A stretch of DNA of 64,000 nucleotides from VGBV01 sp963813725 (GCA_963813725.1 CAWFAI010000010.1:62001-126000); one strand, 5' to 3'; positions 15,666 through 24,170 are shown, counted from the stretch's first letter. The notes: generated by a model from the letters alone, not told the origin. Numbers and translations: made by a program.

Positions 15666-16700
15666 TCATCCGTAGCGGCCGCCGGTGACCTCTCGCAGCT
15701 TCGGGCGGTCGTGGGTGGCCTGGATGCGGCGTACGGTGCCAGAGCGCGAGCGCATCACCAGCGACTCGGTGGTGGCGGTGCCGTCGTCGAGGCGGCGGAC
15801 GCCGCTCAACAGGTCCCCGTCGGTCACACCGGTTGCGGCGAAGAAGGCGTCGTCGCCGCCGACCAGGTCGTCGGTGTCGAGCACGCGCGAGATGTCATAG
15901 CCGGCGTCCTCGGCGGCCTTGCGCTCCTCGTCGTCGCGGGGCCAGAGCCTGCCCTGGATGCGGCCGCCGAGGCACTTGATCGCGGCGGCCGAGATCACTC
16001 CCTCGGGAGTGCCCCCCACTCCCCACAGCAGGTCGATGCCGGTGTTCGGCATCACGGCGAACAGCGCCGCGGCGACGTCACCGTCGGAGATGAAGCGGAT
16101 GCTGGCGCCGACCTCGCGCAGCGCCGCGACCGCGTGCTCGTGGCGGGGGCGGTCGAGCATGATCACCGTCACGTCCGCCGGCTCGCTCCCCTTGGCGTCG
16201 GCGAGCCTGCGGATGACGTCCTCGAGCGGGTCGTCGAGGCTGATCAGCTCCGCGGTGCGGGGCCCGGCGGCGATCTTCTCCATGTAGACGCAGGGCCCGG
16301 GGTCGAACATCGTTCCCCGCGGCGAAAGCGCGATCACCGACAGCGCCGATGGCATCCCGCGGGCGGTCAGCGTGGTCCCCTCCAGCGGATCGACGGCGAT
16401 GTCGCAGACCGGCGGGCTGCCGTCGCCGATCTCCTCGCCGTTGTAGAGCATCGGCGCCTCGTCCTTCTCTCCCTCGCCGATGACCACGACCCCGTCCATG
16501 GGGACCGTGTCGAGCATCAGGCGCATGGCGTCGACGGCGGCGCCGTCGGCGCTCTCCTTCTCGCCGAGGCCGATCCAGCGCCCGGCGGCCAACGCTCCCG
16601 CCTCGGTCACGCGCACCAGCTCCATCGCCAGGTTGCGGTCGGGCTTCGAGGCGTCGCGAGGGTCATGCGAGATGACGCTGTCGTCGGGCGTCTCGGCCAC
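15666..16700 (-). CDS. glpX: Class II fructose-1,6-bisphosphatase GlpX
   Basis: 344 residues, normal GlpX length. It shows the metal and substrate motifs VVIGEGEKDEAPML and CDIAVDPLEGTTLTARGMPSALSV of lithium-sensitive GlpX phosphatases. It hydrolyses fructose-1,6-bisphosphate to fructose-6-phosphate in gluconeogenesis and is the usual FBPase of actinobacteria. The GTG start at 16700 follows a TACCCT hexamer by 6 nt, consistent with a leaderless transcript. Confidence 0.95.
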   Translation of the reverse strand: MAETPDDSVISHDPRDASKPDRNLAMELVRVTEAGALAAGRWIGLGEKESADGAAVDAMRLMLDTVPMDGVVVIGEGEKDEAPMLYNGEEIGDGSPPVCDIAVDPLEGTTLTARGMPSALSVIALSPRGTMFDPGPCVYMEKIAAGPRTAELISLDDPLEDVIRRLADAKGSEPADVTVIMLDRPRHEHAVAALREVGASIRFISDGDVAAALFAVMPNTGIDLLWGVGGTPEGVISAAAIKCLGGRIQGRLWPRDDEERKAAEDAGYDISRVLDTDDLVGGDDAFFAATGVTDGDLLSGVRRLDDGTATTESLVMRSRSGTVRRIQATHDRPKLREVTGGRYG

Positions 16701-16736
16701 GGTCAGAGGGTAGGCGCTGCGGGCGAACCTAGATGG

Positions 16737-17216
16737 CTAGAAGGTGGCGGGCGGTTTGCGTCGCGCGCCGCCGCCGCTCTCGACCGCCCTGAACCCTCCG
16801 GCGATGAAGATCCCGATCGAGGCCAGGATCGCGATGAAGTAGCCGAAGTCCAGGCTGATCCCGATGTCGTTCGCCGAGGGCTTGTCGACGAAGCCGTTGA
16901 AGCCGATCAGCACCAGCGCCGTCAGCCCGGCGATCGCGGTCAGCTCACCCCGCGGCCAGGTCAGCTTGTGCTCCCTGATCACGATCCAGCTCAGGATCAG
17001 GGGGGCGGCCGCGGCCAGCAGCAGCAGCCACTTCAGGATCGGGAAGGTGCCCCAGGCGCTGCATGTGTTCTCTCCGACGCCGCAGACCCAATCGTCGGAC
17101 TCGTCGCGGGTGACGTCGGTTGCCAGCGAGTACCAGGGCAGGAACAGGCTGATCGCGAGGATCACGCCCGATACCACTCCGACCAGCTCCGAGCGATCGA
17201 GCTTCGAGAAGTCCAT
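16737..17216 (-). CDS. Four-helix membrane protein of unknown function
   Basis: 159 residues from ATG at 17216, placed 7 nt after a TAGAGT hexamer; the frame remains open 105 bp upstream into the next gene, but that start is less likely. Four membrane helices are visible (GVVSGVILAISLFLPWYSLA, ILKWLLLLAAAAPLILSWIV, LTAIAGLTALVLIGFNGF, GYFIAILASIGIFIAGGF), with two Cys in the first extracellular loop (VCGVGENTCSAWG). Resembles small actinobacterial membrane proteins near glpX; function unknown. Confidence 0.8.
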   Translation of the reverse strand: MDFSKLDRSELVGVVSGVILAISLFLPWYSLATDVTRDESDDWVCGVGENTCSAWGTFPILKWLLLLAAAAPLILSWIVIREHKLTWPRGELTAIAGLTALVLIGFNGFVDKPSANDIGISLDFGYFIAILASIGIFIAGGFRAVESGGGARRKPPATF

Positions 17217-17314
17217 TGGCGCGACTCTATGCGATTTCCCTGCTCGCGCGCGACGGTTGGGAGCGCGCCGGCGCCGGAGCGATGGCGCCGGACGGCCTCC
17301 GATAGGGTCGCCCG

Positions 17315-18256
17315 ATGGCAAGCCGCTGGGGACTGACGCTGCCGCTGCCCGCGACCTCGCTCGCCGACAGCGAGGACGCCGTGAGGCGGGCCGAGGCGGC
17401 CGGCTACACCGACATCTGGTCGGGTGAAACCAACGGCCCAGACGGCTTCACCCCGCTGGCTCTGTGCTCGCAGTGGACCGAGAAGGCCCGCCTGGGGACC
17501 GGCGTCGTCGGCGTCATGCAGCGCGGCCGGGCGCTGCTGGCACAGGAGGCGGCCGCGCTGGCCGACGCCTCGGGCGGGCGCTTCGCGCTCGGCATCGGCG
17601 CGTCCTCGGACCGCATCATCGAGGGCTGGAACGGGATGCCGTTCGAGCGCCCCCGCAGCAAGGTCAGCGAGACGATCGACTTCCTGCGCACGGCCCTGGC
17701 CGGCGAGCGCGCCGACGGCGGCTTCAAGCTCGAGACCGCACCGGCCTCGGAGATCCCGATCATCGTCGCGGCGCTGCGGGGCAAGATGCTGGAGCTCGCG
17801 GTCGAGAAGGGCGACGGCGCGATGACGAACTTCCTGCCCCTATCGGGCCTGCCCCAGGTGGCGGGCCAGCTGAAGGACGCGGGGGCGCCCGAGGGCTTCG
17901 AGCTGCTCTGCCGCTTCTTCTGCCTGCCCGGCGAGCGCGAGCAGGTCGAGCCGCTGGCGCGATTCATGTTCAGCTCCTACATCACGGTCCCCGTCTACGA
18001 GAAGTTCTATCGCTGGCTCGGCCACGGCGAGAAGATCGACGAGATGGTCGCCGCCTGGGCCGCGAAGGACCGCCAGAAAGCCGCCGAGGTCGCGCCCTGG
18101 GACCTGATCGAGGACACCTTCATCTTCGGCAGCCCCGAGGAGATGAAGGCCCGGCTCGACGCCTACGTCGAGGGCGGGATCACGCTGCCGGTGATCACCC
18201 CGATCACCACGCCCGAGGCGGCCGGCGAGCTGATCGAGGCGCTGGCGCCGAGCTAG
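17315..18256 (+). CDS. LLM class F420-dependent oxidoreductase
   Basis: 313 residues with the luciferase-like monooxygenase TIM-barrel pattern: MASRWGLTLPLPATS start, EAAGYTDIWSGE, TPLALCSQWTEKARLGTGVVGV, and FALGIGASSDRIIEGWNG, the coenzyme F420 or FMN phosphate-binding region of the actinobacterial TIGR03841/F420 groups. Likely reduces or oxidises an unknown substrate with F420. The ATG lies exactly 6 nt after TAGGGT, a likely leaderless promoter. Confidence 0.88.
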   Translation: MASRWGLTLPLPATSLADSEDAVRRAEAAGYTDIWSGETNGPDGFTPLALCSQWTEKARLGTGVVGVMQRGRALLAQEAAALADASGGRFALGIGASSDRIIEGWNGMPFERPRSKVSETIDFLRTALAGERADGGFKLETAPASEIPIIVAALRGKMLELAVEKGDGAMTNFLPLSGLPQVAGQLKDAGAPEGFELLCRFFCLPGEREQVEPLARFMFSSYITVPVYEKFYRWLGHGEKIDEMVAAWAAKDRQKAAEVAPWDLIEDTFIFGSPEEMKARLDAYVEGGITLPVITPITTPEAAGELIEALAPS

Positions 18257-18267
18257 GCGGCCGGGGG

Positions 18268-18283
18268 ACGAGCTCCTGCTCGT
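18268..18283. terminator. Short hairpin between convergent genes
   Basis: ACGAGC-TCCT-GCTCGT forms a 6-bp stem in the 42-bp gap between the LLM oxidoreductase and egtD, which face each other. It could end transcription in both directions, but no T-run is seen. Confidence 0.35.
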
Positions 18284-18298
18284 GTGATCTGACCGTTG

Positions 18299-19286
18299 CT
18301 AGAGCGCTCGGGCGAGGCTGAGGGCGTAGAGGCCCGCGTCGTCGGTCCACCAGTCGGTCAGCTCCAGGCCGGCCTCGGAATAGATGCCCTCGAGGCCCGG
18401 GCGCATGAACTTGGTGGAGATCTCGGTGCGCATCTCCTCGCCGGCGGCGAACGCGACCTGGAGGTCGAGGGCGCGGATGTCGATCACCTGGTGACTTCAG
18501 CGAGCGGAGACGGATGTCCATCCAGAGGTTGTCGGCGTCCCAGCGGGCGACGTGCTCGAAGGCGTCGACGTCGAAGTCGGCCTGCAGGCGGTCGTTGAGG
18601 ACCTCGAGGACGTTCTTGTTGAAGGCCGCGGTGACGCCCTGGGGGTCGTCGTAGGCGAGCTCCAGGGTGCCGCGGTCCTTGACCAGGTCGGTTCCGAGCA
18701 GGAAGCGGTCCTCGGCGTCGAGCAGGTTGGCGATGCGCCGCAGGAAGCTGGCGCGTTGCGCCGGCTGGAAGTTGCCGATCGTGCCGCCGAGGAAGGCGAT
18801 CACGCGCGGGCCCTCGACCGGAACCCGCTCGAGGTCGAGCTCGAAGTCGCAGACGTGGCCGAGCACGGTCACGCCTTCGTACTCGGAGGCGATGCGGTCG
18901 GCGGTGTCGCGGGTGATCTCCTCGGAGATGTCAACCGGCGCGTAGGCCTCCAGGCAGCCGTCCTCGCTCATCGCGTCGAGCAGGACGCGGGTCTTGGCGG
19001 CCGAGCCCGAGCCGAGCTCGATCAGCGCCCTGGGCTTGGCCGCGGCGACGATCTCCGCCGAGCGCGTCTCGAGGATCTCCCGCTCGCAGCGGGTCGGGTA
19101 ATACTCGACGAGCTCGGTGATCCGCTCGAACAGCTCCGAACCGCGCTCGTCGTAGAAGTAGCGCGGCGAGAGCTCCTTGAACGGCTTGGTCAGGCCCGCT
19201 CGAACGTCCGCGGCCATCCCCGACAGGGGGCCGCCCGGGGGCAGGTGCACGTCCACGGCGACTGAGCTCTGAATGGCTGGGGGCAA
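18299..19286 (-). CDS. egtD: L-histidine N-alpha-methyltransferase EgtD, frameshifted near the C-terminus
   Basis: The N-terminal 265 residues carry EgtD signatures: LSPRYFYDERGSELFERIT, EYYPTRCEREIL, IELGSGSAAKTRVLLDA (SAM-binding), and FLGGTIGNFQP. Near 18490 the frame breaks; the next frame supplies the family C-terminus (AFAAGEEMRTEISTKF, then WWTDDAGLYALSLARAL) and stops at 18299. One indel at the CACCAGGTG stretch restores a normal protein of about 328 residues. EgtD trimethylates histidine to hercynine, the first step to ergothioneine. The listed start is a TTG; a GTG about 25 bp inside is an alternative. It lies downstream of egtB. Confidence 0.88.
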
Positions 19287-19341
19287 GTCGGGCGCGCTGA
19301 TCGGCGGTCTCAGTTGATTGCGGAGGAATGGCGGATTCGGA

Positions 19342-20397
19342 TCACGCGTCCCTGGCGCAGCGGAAGCCCGAGAAGATCTGGCGGCGCTCGGGCAGATCCC
19401 AGTTGCGAAAGCTGGTGCGGATGGTGGGACGGCGGGCGGCCCAGGCCCCTCCGCGGAGCACCTTGTGCTCAGGGCCGAAGAAGACCTCGGAGTACTCGGG
19501 GTAGGGGAAGGCCTCGAAGCCCGGGTACGCGGTGAAGTCGCTCGCGGTCCACTCCCAGACGTCGCCCAGCATCTGCACGGCGCCGCAGTCGGAGGCGGCG
19601 TCGCCGTAGGCGCCGGCCGGCGCGGTGCCGAACGAGAGCTGGTCGAGGTTGGCGCGCTCGGGATCGGCGCCGGCGGCCGCGGCCTCCCACTCGAGCTCGG
19701 TCGGCAGGCGCTTTCCGGCCCAGCGCGCGAAGGCGTCGGCCTGGTCCCAGCTGACGTGGATCACCGGATGCGCGGGATCGACCGGCTCGGTCTTGCCCAT
19801 CGTGGTCCGGACCCAGCCCCCCTCGCCGTCGCGCTCCCAGTACATCGGCGGCTCCGCATCGGTCTGGGAGAGGAACTCGATGAAGGCCGCGTTGGTGACC
19901 GGCGTGCGGTCGATCTCGAACGCGTCCAGCTCGATCCGGTGGCGCGGGCGCTCGTTGTCGTAGGCGAAGCCCTCGGCCGGCGGCCCCGCGCCGATCTCGT
20001 GCCCGCCTCCATCCACCTCCACCATCTCGGGGCCGTCGCTGACCGGCTCGGACGCGGGCCCCGGGTCCACCTCGACGGGCTCATAGGACTCGATCATCTG
20101 CAGCAGCTGCAGCATCGTCTCGTTGTGCTGGTACTCGTGGGCCAGCAGCATCTCGTAGATGAATCCGTGGGCCAGCAGTGGGTCGCCGGATTCCAGGTCG
20201 ATCTGGTCCAGCACCTCGAGCGTGCGGGCGCGCACCTGCTCCATGTAGGGGCGCACCTCGTCGGCCTTCAGGATCGGCAGCTCGCCGCGCAGCTTCCGCG
20301 GCTGCTCGATCGCGTCGTAGAAGTCGCCCAGGTCGCCGCGCAGCGGCTCGCGGCCGCCGATGGTGCGGACCAGCCACAGCTCCTCGAAGTTGGCCAT
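19342..20397 (-). CDS. egtB: Hercynine sulfoxide synthase EgtB (start uncertain)
   Basis: Contains a DinB-like N-terminal part with the iron motif HEYQHNE and a C-terminal formylglycine-generating-enzyme (FGE-sulfatase) domain ending VLRGGAWAARRPTIRTSFRNW. EgtB joins hercynine to a sulfur donor (gamma-glutamylcysteine or cysteine) using non-haem iron and oxygen. The listed ATG is the first canonical start, yet the same frame continues upstream to about 20567 with clear EgtB sequence (RLAEARTHTLKLIEPLTDEQ, SPLIWDLGH) that includes the first iron-binding His directly before this ATG. No ATG, GTG or TTG is found in that extension before the stop, so the true start is either non-canonical or lost to a base error. 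Confidence 0.9.
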   Translation of the reverse strand: MANFEELWLVRTIGGREPLRGDLGDFYDAIEQPRKLRGELPILKADEVRPYMEQVRARTLEVLDQIDLESGDPLLAHGFIYEMLLAHEYQHNETMLQLLQMIESYEPVEVDPGPASEPVSDGPEMVEVDGGGHEIGAGPPAEGFAYDNERPRHRIELDAFEIDRTPVTNAAFIEFLSQTDAEPPMYWERDGEGGWVRTTMGKTEPVDPAHPVIHVSWDQADAFARWAGKRLPTELEWEAAAAGADPERANLDQLSFGTAPAGAYGDAASDCGAVQMLGDVWEWTASDFTAYPGFEAFPYPEYSEVFFGPEHKVLRGGAWAARRPTIRTSFRNWDLPERRQIFSGFRCARDA

Positions 20398-20593
20398 GTG
20401 GCCCAGGTCCCAGATCAGCGGGCTCAGGATCGGGGAATAGACGCGATTCAGCTGCTCGTCCGTGAGCGGCTCGATCAGCTTCAGCGTGTGGGTGCGGGCT
20501 TCCGCCAGGCGGTCCGCGATCGAGCCTTTCGTATCGGTGGCGGTGGCGCCCGGGACGATCTGAAAAGCCTACAGAGGCGGTAGGGTCGCGCCG

Positions 20594-21364
20594 GTGAAAA
20601 TCGAGGGATCGAGCGCGCTGGTCGCCGGCGGTGCCTCCGGGCTCGGGGCCGCCACCGCACGCGCCCTGCACGAGCGCGGCGCCTCGGTCGTGATCGGCGA
20701 CCTCAACGCCGAGAAGGGCGAGGCGCTGGCCGACGAGCTGGGCGACGGCCGCGCGCGCTTCGTGGAGATGAACGTGATGGAGCCCGAGCCCGTTCAGGCC
20801 GCGGTGGACGCCGCGGCCGAAGCATCTGGAGGGCTGCGCGTCTCGGTCTGCTGCGCGGGCATCGGCTGGGCCCAGCGGGTCACCGGCAAGCAGGGCCCGC
20901 ACGACATCGAGATCTTCCACAACGTGATCAAGGTCAACCTGATCGGCACCTTCAACGTGCTGCGCCTGGCCGCGACCGCGATCAACGACAACGATCCCGA
21001 CGACGGTGGCGAGCGCGGCGTCTGCGTCAACACCGCCTCGATCGCCGCCTACGACGGCCAGATCGGCCAGGTCGCCTACGCGGCCTCGAAGGGCGGCGTC
21101 GTCGGCATGACCCTTCCCGCCGCCCGCGACCTCGCCAGCCGCGGCATCCGCGTCAACACCATCGCCCCGGGCCTGTTCGACACCCCGCTGCTGGCCGCGC
21201 TGCCCGAGGACGCCCGCCAGGCCCTCGGCGAGACGATGCCATTCCCCTCCCGGCTGGGACTGCCCAGCGAGTACGCGCAGCTCGCCCTCCAGATCGTCGA
21301 GAACCCGATGCTGAACGGCGAGACGATCCGCCTGGACGGAGCGCTCCGCATGGCGCCCCGCTGA
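20594..21364 (+). CDS. SDR family NAD(P)-dependent oxidoreductase (type 2 3-hydroxyacyl-CoA dehydrogenase-like)
   Basis: 256 residues with the classical SDR order: VAGGASGLGAATARAL (NAD binding), DLNAEKGE (Asp typical for NAD preference), CCAGIGWAQ, catalytic Ser in NTASIAAYDG, and YAASKGGV (Tyr-xxx-Lys). The insert after residue 80 and the ending NGETIRLDGALRM resemble the HSD10/3-hydroxyacyl-CoA dehydrogenase type 2 group of beta-oxidation, but exact substrate is not clear. The GTG start is 7 nt after TAGGGT. It is divergent from egtB. Confidence 0.88.
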   Translation: MKIEGSSALVAGGASGLGAATARALHERGASVVIGDLNAEKGEALADELGDGRARFVEMNVMEPEPVQAAVDAAAEASGGLRVSVCCAGIGWAQRVTGKQGPHDIEIFHNVIKVNLIGTFNVLRLAATAINDNDPDDGGERGVCVNTASIAAYDGQIGQVAYAASKGGVVGMTLPAARDLASRGIRVNTIAPGLFDTPLLAALPEDARQALGETMPFPSRLGLPSEYAQLALQIVENPMLNGETIRLDGALRMAPR

Positions 21365-21394
21365 AGCCGACCGCTGCGACGGCGAGGCCGGGAG

Positions 21395-21811
21395 CTAGCG
21401 TTGCCGATCGCCCTCTATCCGTTCGAGGCGACGCTCGATGGCATCGAGCTTGGAGAGCGTCAGTTCCCGGGCCTCCGTCGCCCCACCGGCGCGAATGAAG
21501 CGTTCGGCGACGTACGCCGTCACCATCGCCACGAATCCGAGCCCAACCAGCATCACCACCACCGCGATCAGGCGACCCTCGACGGTCTCGGCGGTATAGC
21601 CAGGGTTGCCGACCGTCGTCACCATGTTCAGCGCGAACCAGATGCCGCTCCAGGCGCTTACCCCCTCGACCACCGCGAAGGCGATTCCCCCCGTGACCAC
21701 GAGGCCCGCCACAATCACAGCCGCGTCTCGTATCCCCTCAGGCGAGAGGACGCGCATCGAGACCGGGCGCACCGCCCTGCGTACACGCGTCCGCTTGCTT
21801 CGCTCGTCCAT
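21395..21811 (-). CDS. Two-helix potassium-channel-like protein with unusual filter
   Basis: 138 residues: basic N-terminus, a membrane helix (DAAVIVAGLVVTGGIAFAVV), a pore loop (SGIWFALNMVTTVGNPGY) and a second helix (LIAVVVMLVGLGFVAMVTAYVAERF), then a coiled-coil tail (LTLSKLDAIERRLERIEGD). This is the layout of the Ion_trans_2 family. The selectivity filter, normally TVGYGD, reads TVGNPG, so ion choice may differ or the protein may be non-conducting. A decayed relative with a normal TVGYGD filter lies at 22687-22961. Confidence 0.82.
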   Translation of the reverse strand: MDERSKRTRVRRAVRPVSMRVLSPEGIRDAAVIVAGLVVTGGIAFAVVEGVSAWSGIWFALNMVTTVGNPGYTAETVEGRLIAVVVMLVGLGFVAMVTAYVAERFIRAGGATEARELTLSKLDAIERRLERIEGDRQR

Positions 21812-21959
21812 CAGGCCGCTTATTCGACGTTGGGCTTCGGGTTCCCACCAGCACGCCCGGCGGTTCCCGACCCTGAACTAGCGCCTGCCGCGACCGCCTC
21901 CAGCGAGCCTGTTCGGAAATCCGCCCTCTAGGGACCACTAGCTGGGCTCCACCGTCGTA

Positions 21960-22589
21960 TTAAGTGATCTCCAGGGTGCATCGTGCGATCAGCTCGTAGG
22001 CCGATGCCTTGCGGCCGTCTTGGCGCCAGTCGAAGTAGCGGCACTCGATCACCCACCAGCTGACCACCCAGGCGGTCATCCACACGACTGCCGCCACGGC
22101 CACGAGCACTCCGATCGCGAGGGCACTGTCGGCCTCCTGGGCGGCGAATCCGGCGGCATATGCGATCACCAGGGTGAGGAAGGCGATTACGAGGCCGAGC
22201 GGCAGCTGTCGGCTGCCCATGTTGCGAACGGCCATGGCGTCGCGCCACACGACCGAGGCACGGTGCGCGGCCCGGCTGCGGAGCGCAGCCTGGGCCTCGG
22301 CGACGGGCACGTCCGGCGAAGCGCCTTCAGGGAGGATCACACGAACCGTCAACTCATCCGGAAGCGCCTTCGCTGCGGCCAGTGTCGCGGCGAGGGCGTC
22401 GACTCCGGGCTGCGCCGGGCCGCGTTGCGGGACGAACGGTTCCGCGTCGGGCTCCACGAGCAGATCGGCAAGATCACCCATTTCGATCACCAGCAAATGC
22501 TCACGGTTGAGCCGGGCAAGCGTTTCGTCGAGCTGGCTCGTGTCGAGGGGGGTGTCGCCGGGGCGGCTCGTGTCGCGGGGGACGTCCAT
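21960..22589 (-). CDS. Two-helix membrane protein with predicted sensor-like N-domain (copy A)
   Basis: 209 residues: a soluble N-terminal part (about 1-125) with LNREHLLVIEMGDLADLLVEP and an ASPDVPVAEAQAALRSRAAH helix, then two membrane helices (LGLVIAFLTLVIAYAAGFAA and ALAIGVLVAVAAVVWMTAWVV), ending CTLEIT. No family recognised. It is a near duplicate of the gene at 24241-24897 (roughly nine in ten bases the same). Copy A has about nine extra residues near the start and, through an extra base at the end, stops 15 residues earlier. Confidence 0.75.
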   Translation of the reverse strand: MDVPRDTSRPGDTPLDTSQLDETLARLNREHLLVIEMGDLADLLVEPDAEPFVPQRGPAQPGVDALAATLAAAKALPDELTVRVILPEGASPDVPVAEAQAALRSRAAHRASVVWRDAMAVRNMGSRQLPLGLVIAFLTLVIAYAAGFAAQEADSALAIGVLVAVAAVVWMTAWVVSWWVIECRYFDWRQDGRKASAYELIARCTLEIT

Positions 22590-22686
22590 CGCGCTCTGCG
22601 ATGAACACTACGCCTGTTGCCGCCCGAGGTTGTCCCGGGTCTCGTGGAACTCTCGGCGCGGGCGCGCGGATGCCGCCCCAAGGCCG

Positions 22687-22961
22687 TCAGTCGCTTTCGT
22701 CTCGCAGGCTCTTCAGCTCCGGCCGGACGGCCGCCAGACCACGGGCGACCTCGTCGAGCCTCCGGATCACGGGGTCATCGCCGGCAACCCGCCTTTCGTC
22801 CTGCGCCTGGGTGACGAAAGGCTCGTCTCCATGCCCGTCACCACAGCCAGCAGCGAGAGCCCACCGAGCAGTAGGAAGGATGCGATCACCTTGCTCTCGG
22901 TCTGGGCCGGGACCACGTCGCCGTAGCCCACTGTGGTGACCGTCTGCAGGGCTCACCACAT
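22687..22961 (-). pseudogene. Potassium channel remnant
   Basis: On the minus strand the sequence reads M-W-stop, then ALQTVTTVGYGDVVPAQTES and a membrane helix (KVIASFLLLGGLSLLAVVTG): an unmistakable K+ channel pore with the TVGYGD filter. The stop (TGA at 22955-22953) stands where WW is usual, so TGG became TGA. After the helix the frame breaks near 22830; the other frame gives the typical cytoplasmic tail (VTQAQDERRVAGDDPVIRRLDEV) up to the stop at 22687. The first membrane helix is missing. A true pseudogene is more likely here than in the other broken genes because it has a stop, a frame break and a deletion. Confidence 0.8.
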
Positions 22962-23044
22962 ACCGAGTCGGGGTAAACTTCCCGCCTGTACTGCCCTAGG
23001 GGAGCGGCGAACGACAAAGCGTTCAACTCGTGGAAGGAACTCAC

Positions 23045-23533
23045 TTGAGGCGAATCACCCCCCGACGCGATACCCGCCTGCCGCGCCTCGCCGGCGCGCT
23101 CGCGCTGACGCTGGCGCTCGGCGCTGGCGCATGCGGGGATGACGACGATGAGGACAGACGACCGAGGGCCTCGGCCGAGAAGGTCACGGTGACGACCAGC
23201 GACACCGCAGACGGCTACACCTGGGACGTCTCGTCGACGCCGACCGCGGTGACGATTTCGGTGACCTTGAAGAACAAGAGCAAGGAGGAGCACGCGCTGG
23301 TCTTCGCGAGGCTGGGTGAGGGCTACACCGTCGACGAGGCCTACGAGCTGGAGGGCAGGAAGGGGTCGGCCACGGAGGTCATTCGCGGCACGGGCGCCGG
23401 GCCGGGGAAATCCGCGACCGCGGACGTTACGGAGCCGCTCGATCCAGGCGCCTATGTGCTGTTCTGTCCGCTCGTCGGCAAGGACGGCCCCCACTACAAG
23501 CTCGGGCAGCTCGACGAGTTCGCGATCGAGTAA
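23045..23533 (+). CDS. Cupredoxin-like lipoprotein
   Basis: 162 residues from TTG at 23045, which has GGAAGGAA at proper spacing (a GTG 15 bp upstream is less likely). It has an Arg-rich n-region, a hydrophobic core (LAGALALTLALGAGAC) and a lipobox with Cys in GAGACGDDDD, so it is probably lipid-anchored outside the membrane. The mature domain has beta-strand order like cupredoxins (VTVTTSDTADGYTWDV, VTISVTLKNKSKEEHALVF, YVLFCPLVGKDGPHYKLGQ). It keeps HAL, a Cys and a His, but the last ligand is unclear, so copper binding is possible and not certain. Confidence 0.78.
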   Translation: MRRITPRRDTRLPRLAGALALTLALGAGACGDDDDEDRRPRASAEKVTVTTSDTADGYTWDVSSTPTAVTISVTLKNKSKEEHALVFARLGEGYTVDEAYELEGRKGSATEVIRGTGAGPGKSATADVTEPLDPGAYVLFCPLVGKDGPHYKLGQLDEFAIE

Positions 23534-23565
23534 GCGGACCGCCGTTCTAGAGCTCGCCGGCCGGC

Positions 23566-23982
23566 TCACTCCCAGCGAGCTTGCGCACCCCAGCGGGCGG
23601 TGAGCTGGTAGATGATCACCACGTCGAGGATGATGATCAGGAAGGCAAACAACGGTGCGGCGGGGAACCACACGATCTGCAATACCGCGTTGACTGCGAG
23701 GAAGAGGACTCCGAGCCATCGGGCGGCTTCGTTGCCCACCAGCAGCCCAAGCCCAGTGAGGGCGATGATCGAGCCGAGGATCAGATGCACCCAGCCCCAG
23801 GTCGTGATGTCGGCGATGATGGCTCCGTGGCCACCGACGATGACGATTTCATCGTTGAGAACCGCGCCCAGACCCCAGAGCCCGGTGAGGCACCCGATGA
23901 TGAACATGACCACCCCTGCGAAGACCGCCCAACCGGACTCGCTGGGCCGAGTTCCGGGCCGTGTTGAATGTGATTGTTCCAT
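23566..23982 (-). CDS. DUF7144-like four-helix membrane protein
   Basis: 138 residues from ATG at 23982, preceded by AAGGAG. Four hydrophobic helices (WAVFAGVVMFIIGCLTGLWG, WVHLILGSIIALTGLGLLVG, WLGVLFLAVNAVLQIVWFP, PLFAFLIIILDVVIIYQLT) match the actinobacterial DUF7144 type of small membrane protein; function unknown. Its leader has a 6-bp dyad at 24020-24035. Confidence 0.82.
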   Translation of the reverse strand: MEQSHSTRPGTRPSESGWAVFAGVVMFIIGCLTGLWGLGAVLNDEIVIVGGHGAIIADITTWGWVHLILGSIIALTGLGLLVGNEAARWLGVLFLAVNAVLQIVWFPAAPLFAFLIIILDVVIIYQLTARWGAQARWE

Positions 23983-24019
23983 TGTCTGCTCCTTGTGCCG
24001 GGTCGAGACTTTGCCGTCG

Positions 24020-24035
24020 GGTAGCACGAGCTACC
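24020..24035 (-). promoter_or_regulatory. Dyad in the leader of the DUF7144-like gene
   Basis: GGTAGC-ACGA-GCTACC is a perfect 6-bp inverted repeat with a 4-nt centre, 38 bp upstream of the start at 23982. It could be an operator or a small leader hairpin. Confidence 0.35.
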
Positions 24036-24170
24036 TTCGAGGCTGTGTCGGCTAGACCTCCCACCCCGCGGGGGGTTCAAGCCGGGGCGATTGCTCGTCG
24101 TCGACGTGGTCCACCAGCGGTATAGGATCGCGGCCCGCAACGACGACTAAACAACTTGGGCAAGTAAAGG
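24027..24170 (+). promoter_or_regulatory. Orphan copy of the SHOCT-gene promoter region
   Basis: The block CGAGCTACCTTCGAGGC... up to a TATAGGAT hexamer (about 24120-24127) and AACGACGAC resembles the region just upstream of the SHOCT gene (24979-25070: CGAGCTATTTTCGACGC..., TATAGCAT, GACGACGAC). Here no gene follows on the plus strand; the next 70 bases run into the end of a gene on the other strand. It is probably left from a segmental duplication. Whether it is still transcribed is unknown. Confidence 0.45.

Noticed and set aside
22687..22959. A 90-codon minus-strand frame considered as a separate hypothetical gene.
   Set aside because: Only its C-terminal half is in the natural frame; together with the neighbouring frame it is a decayed potassium channel.
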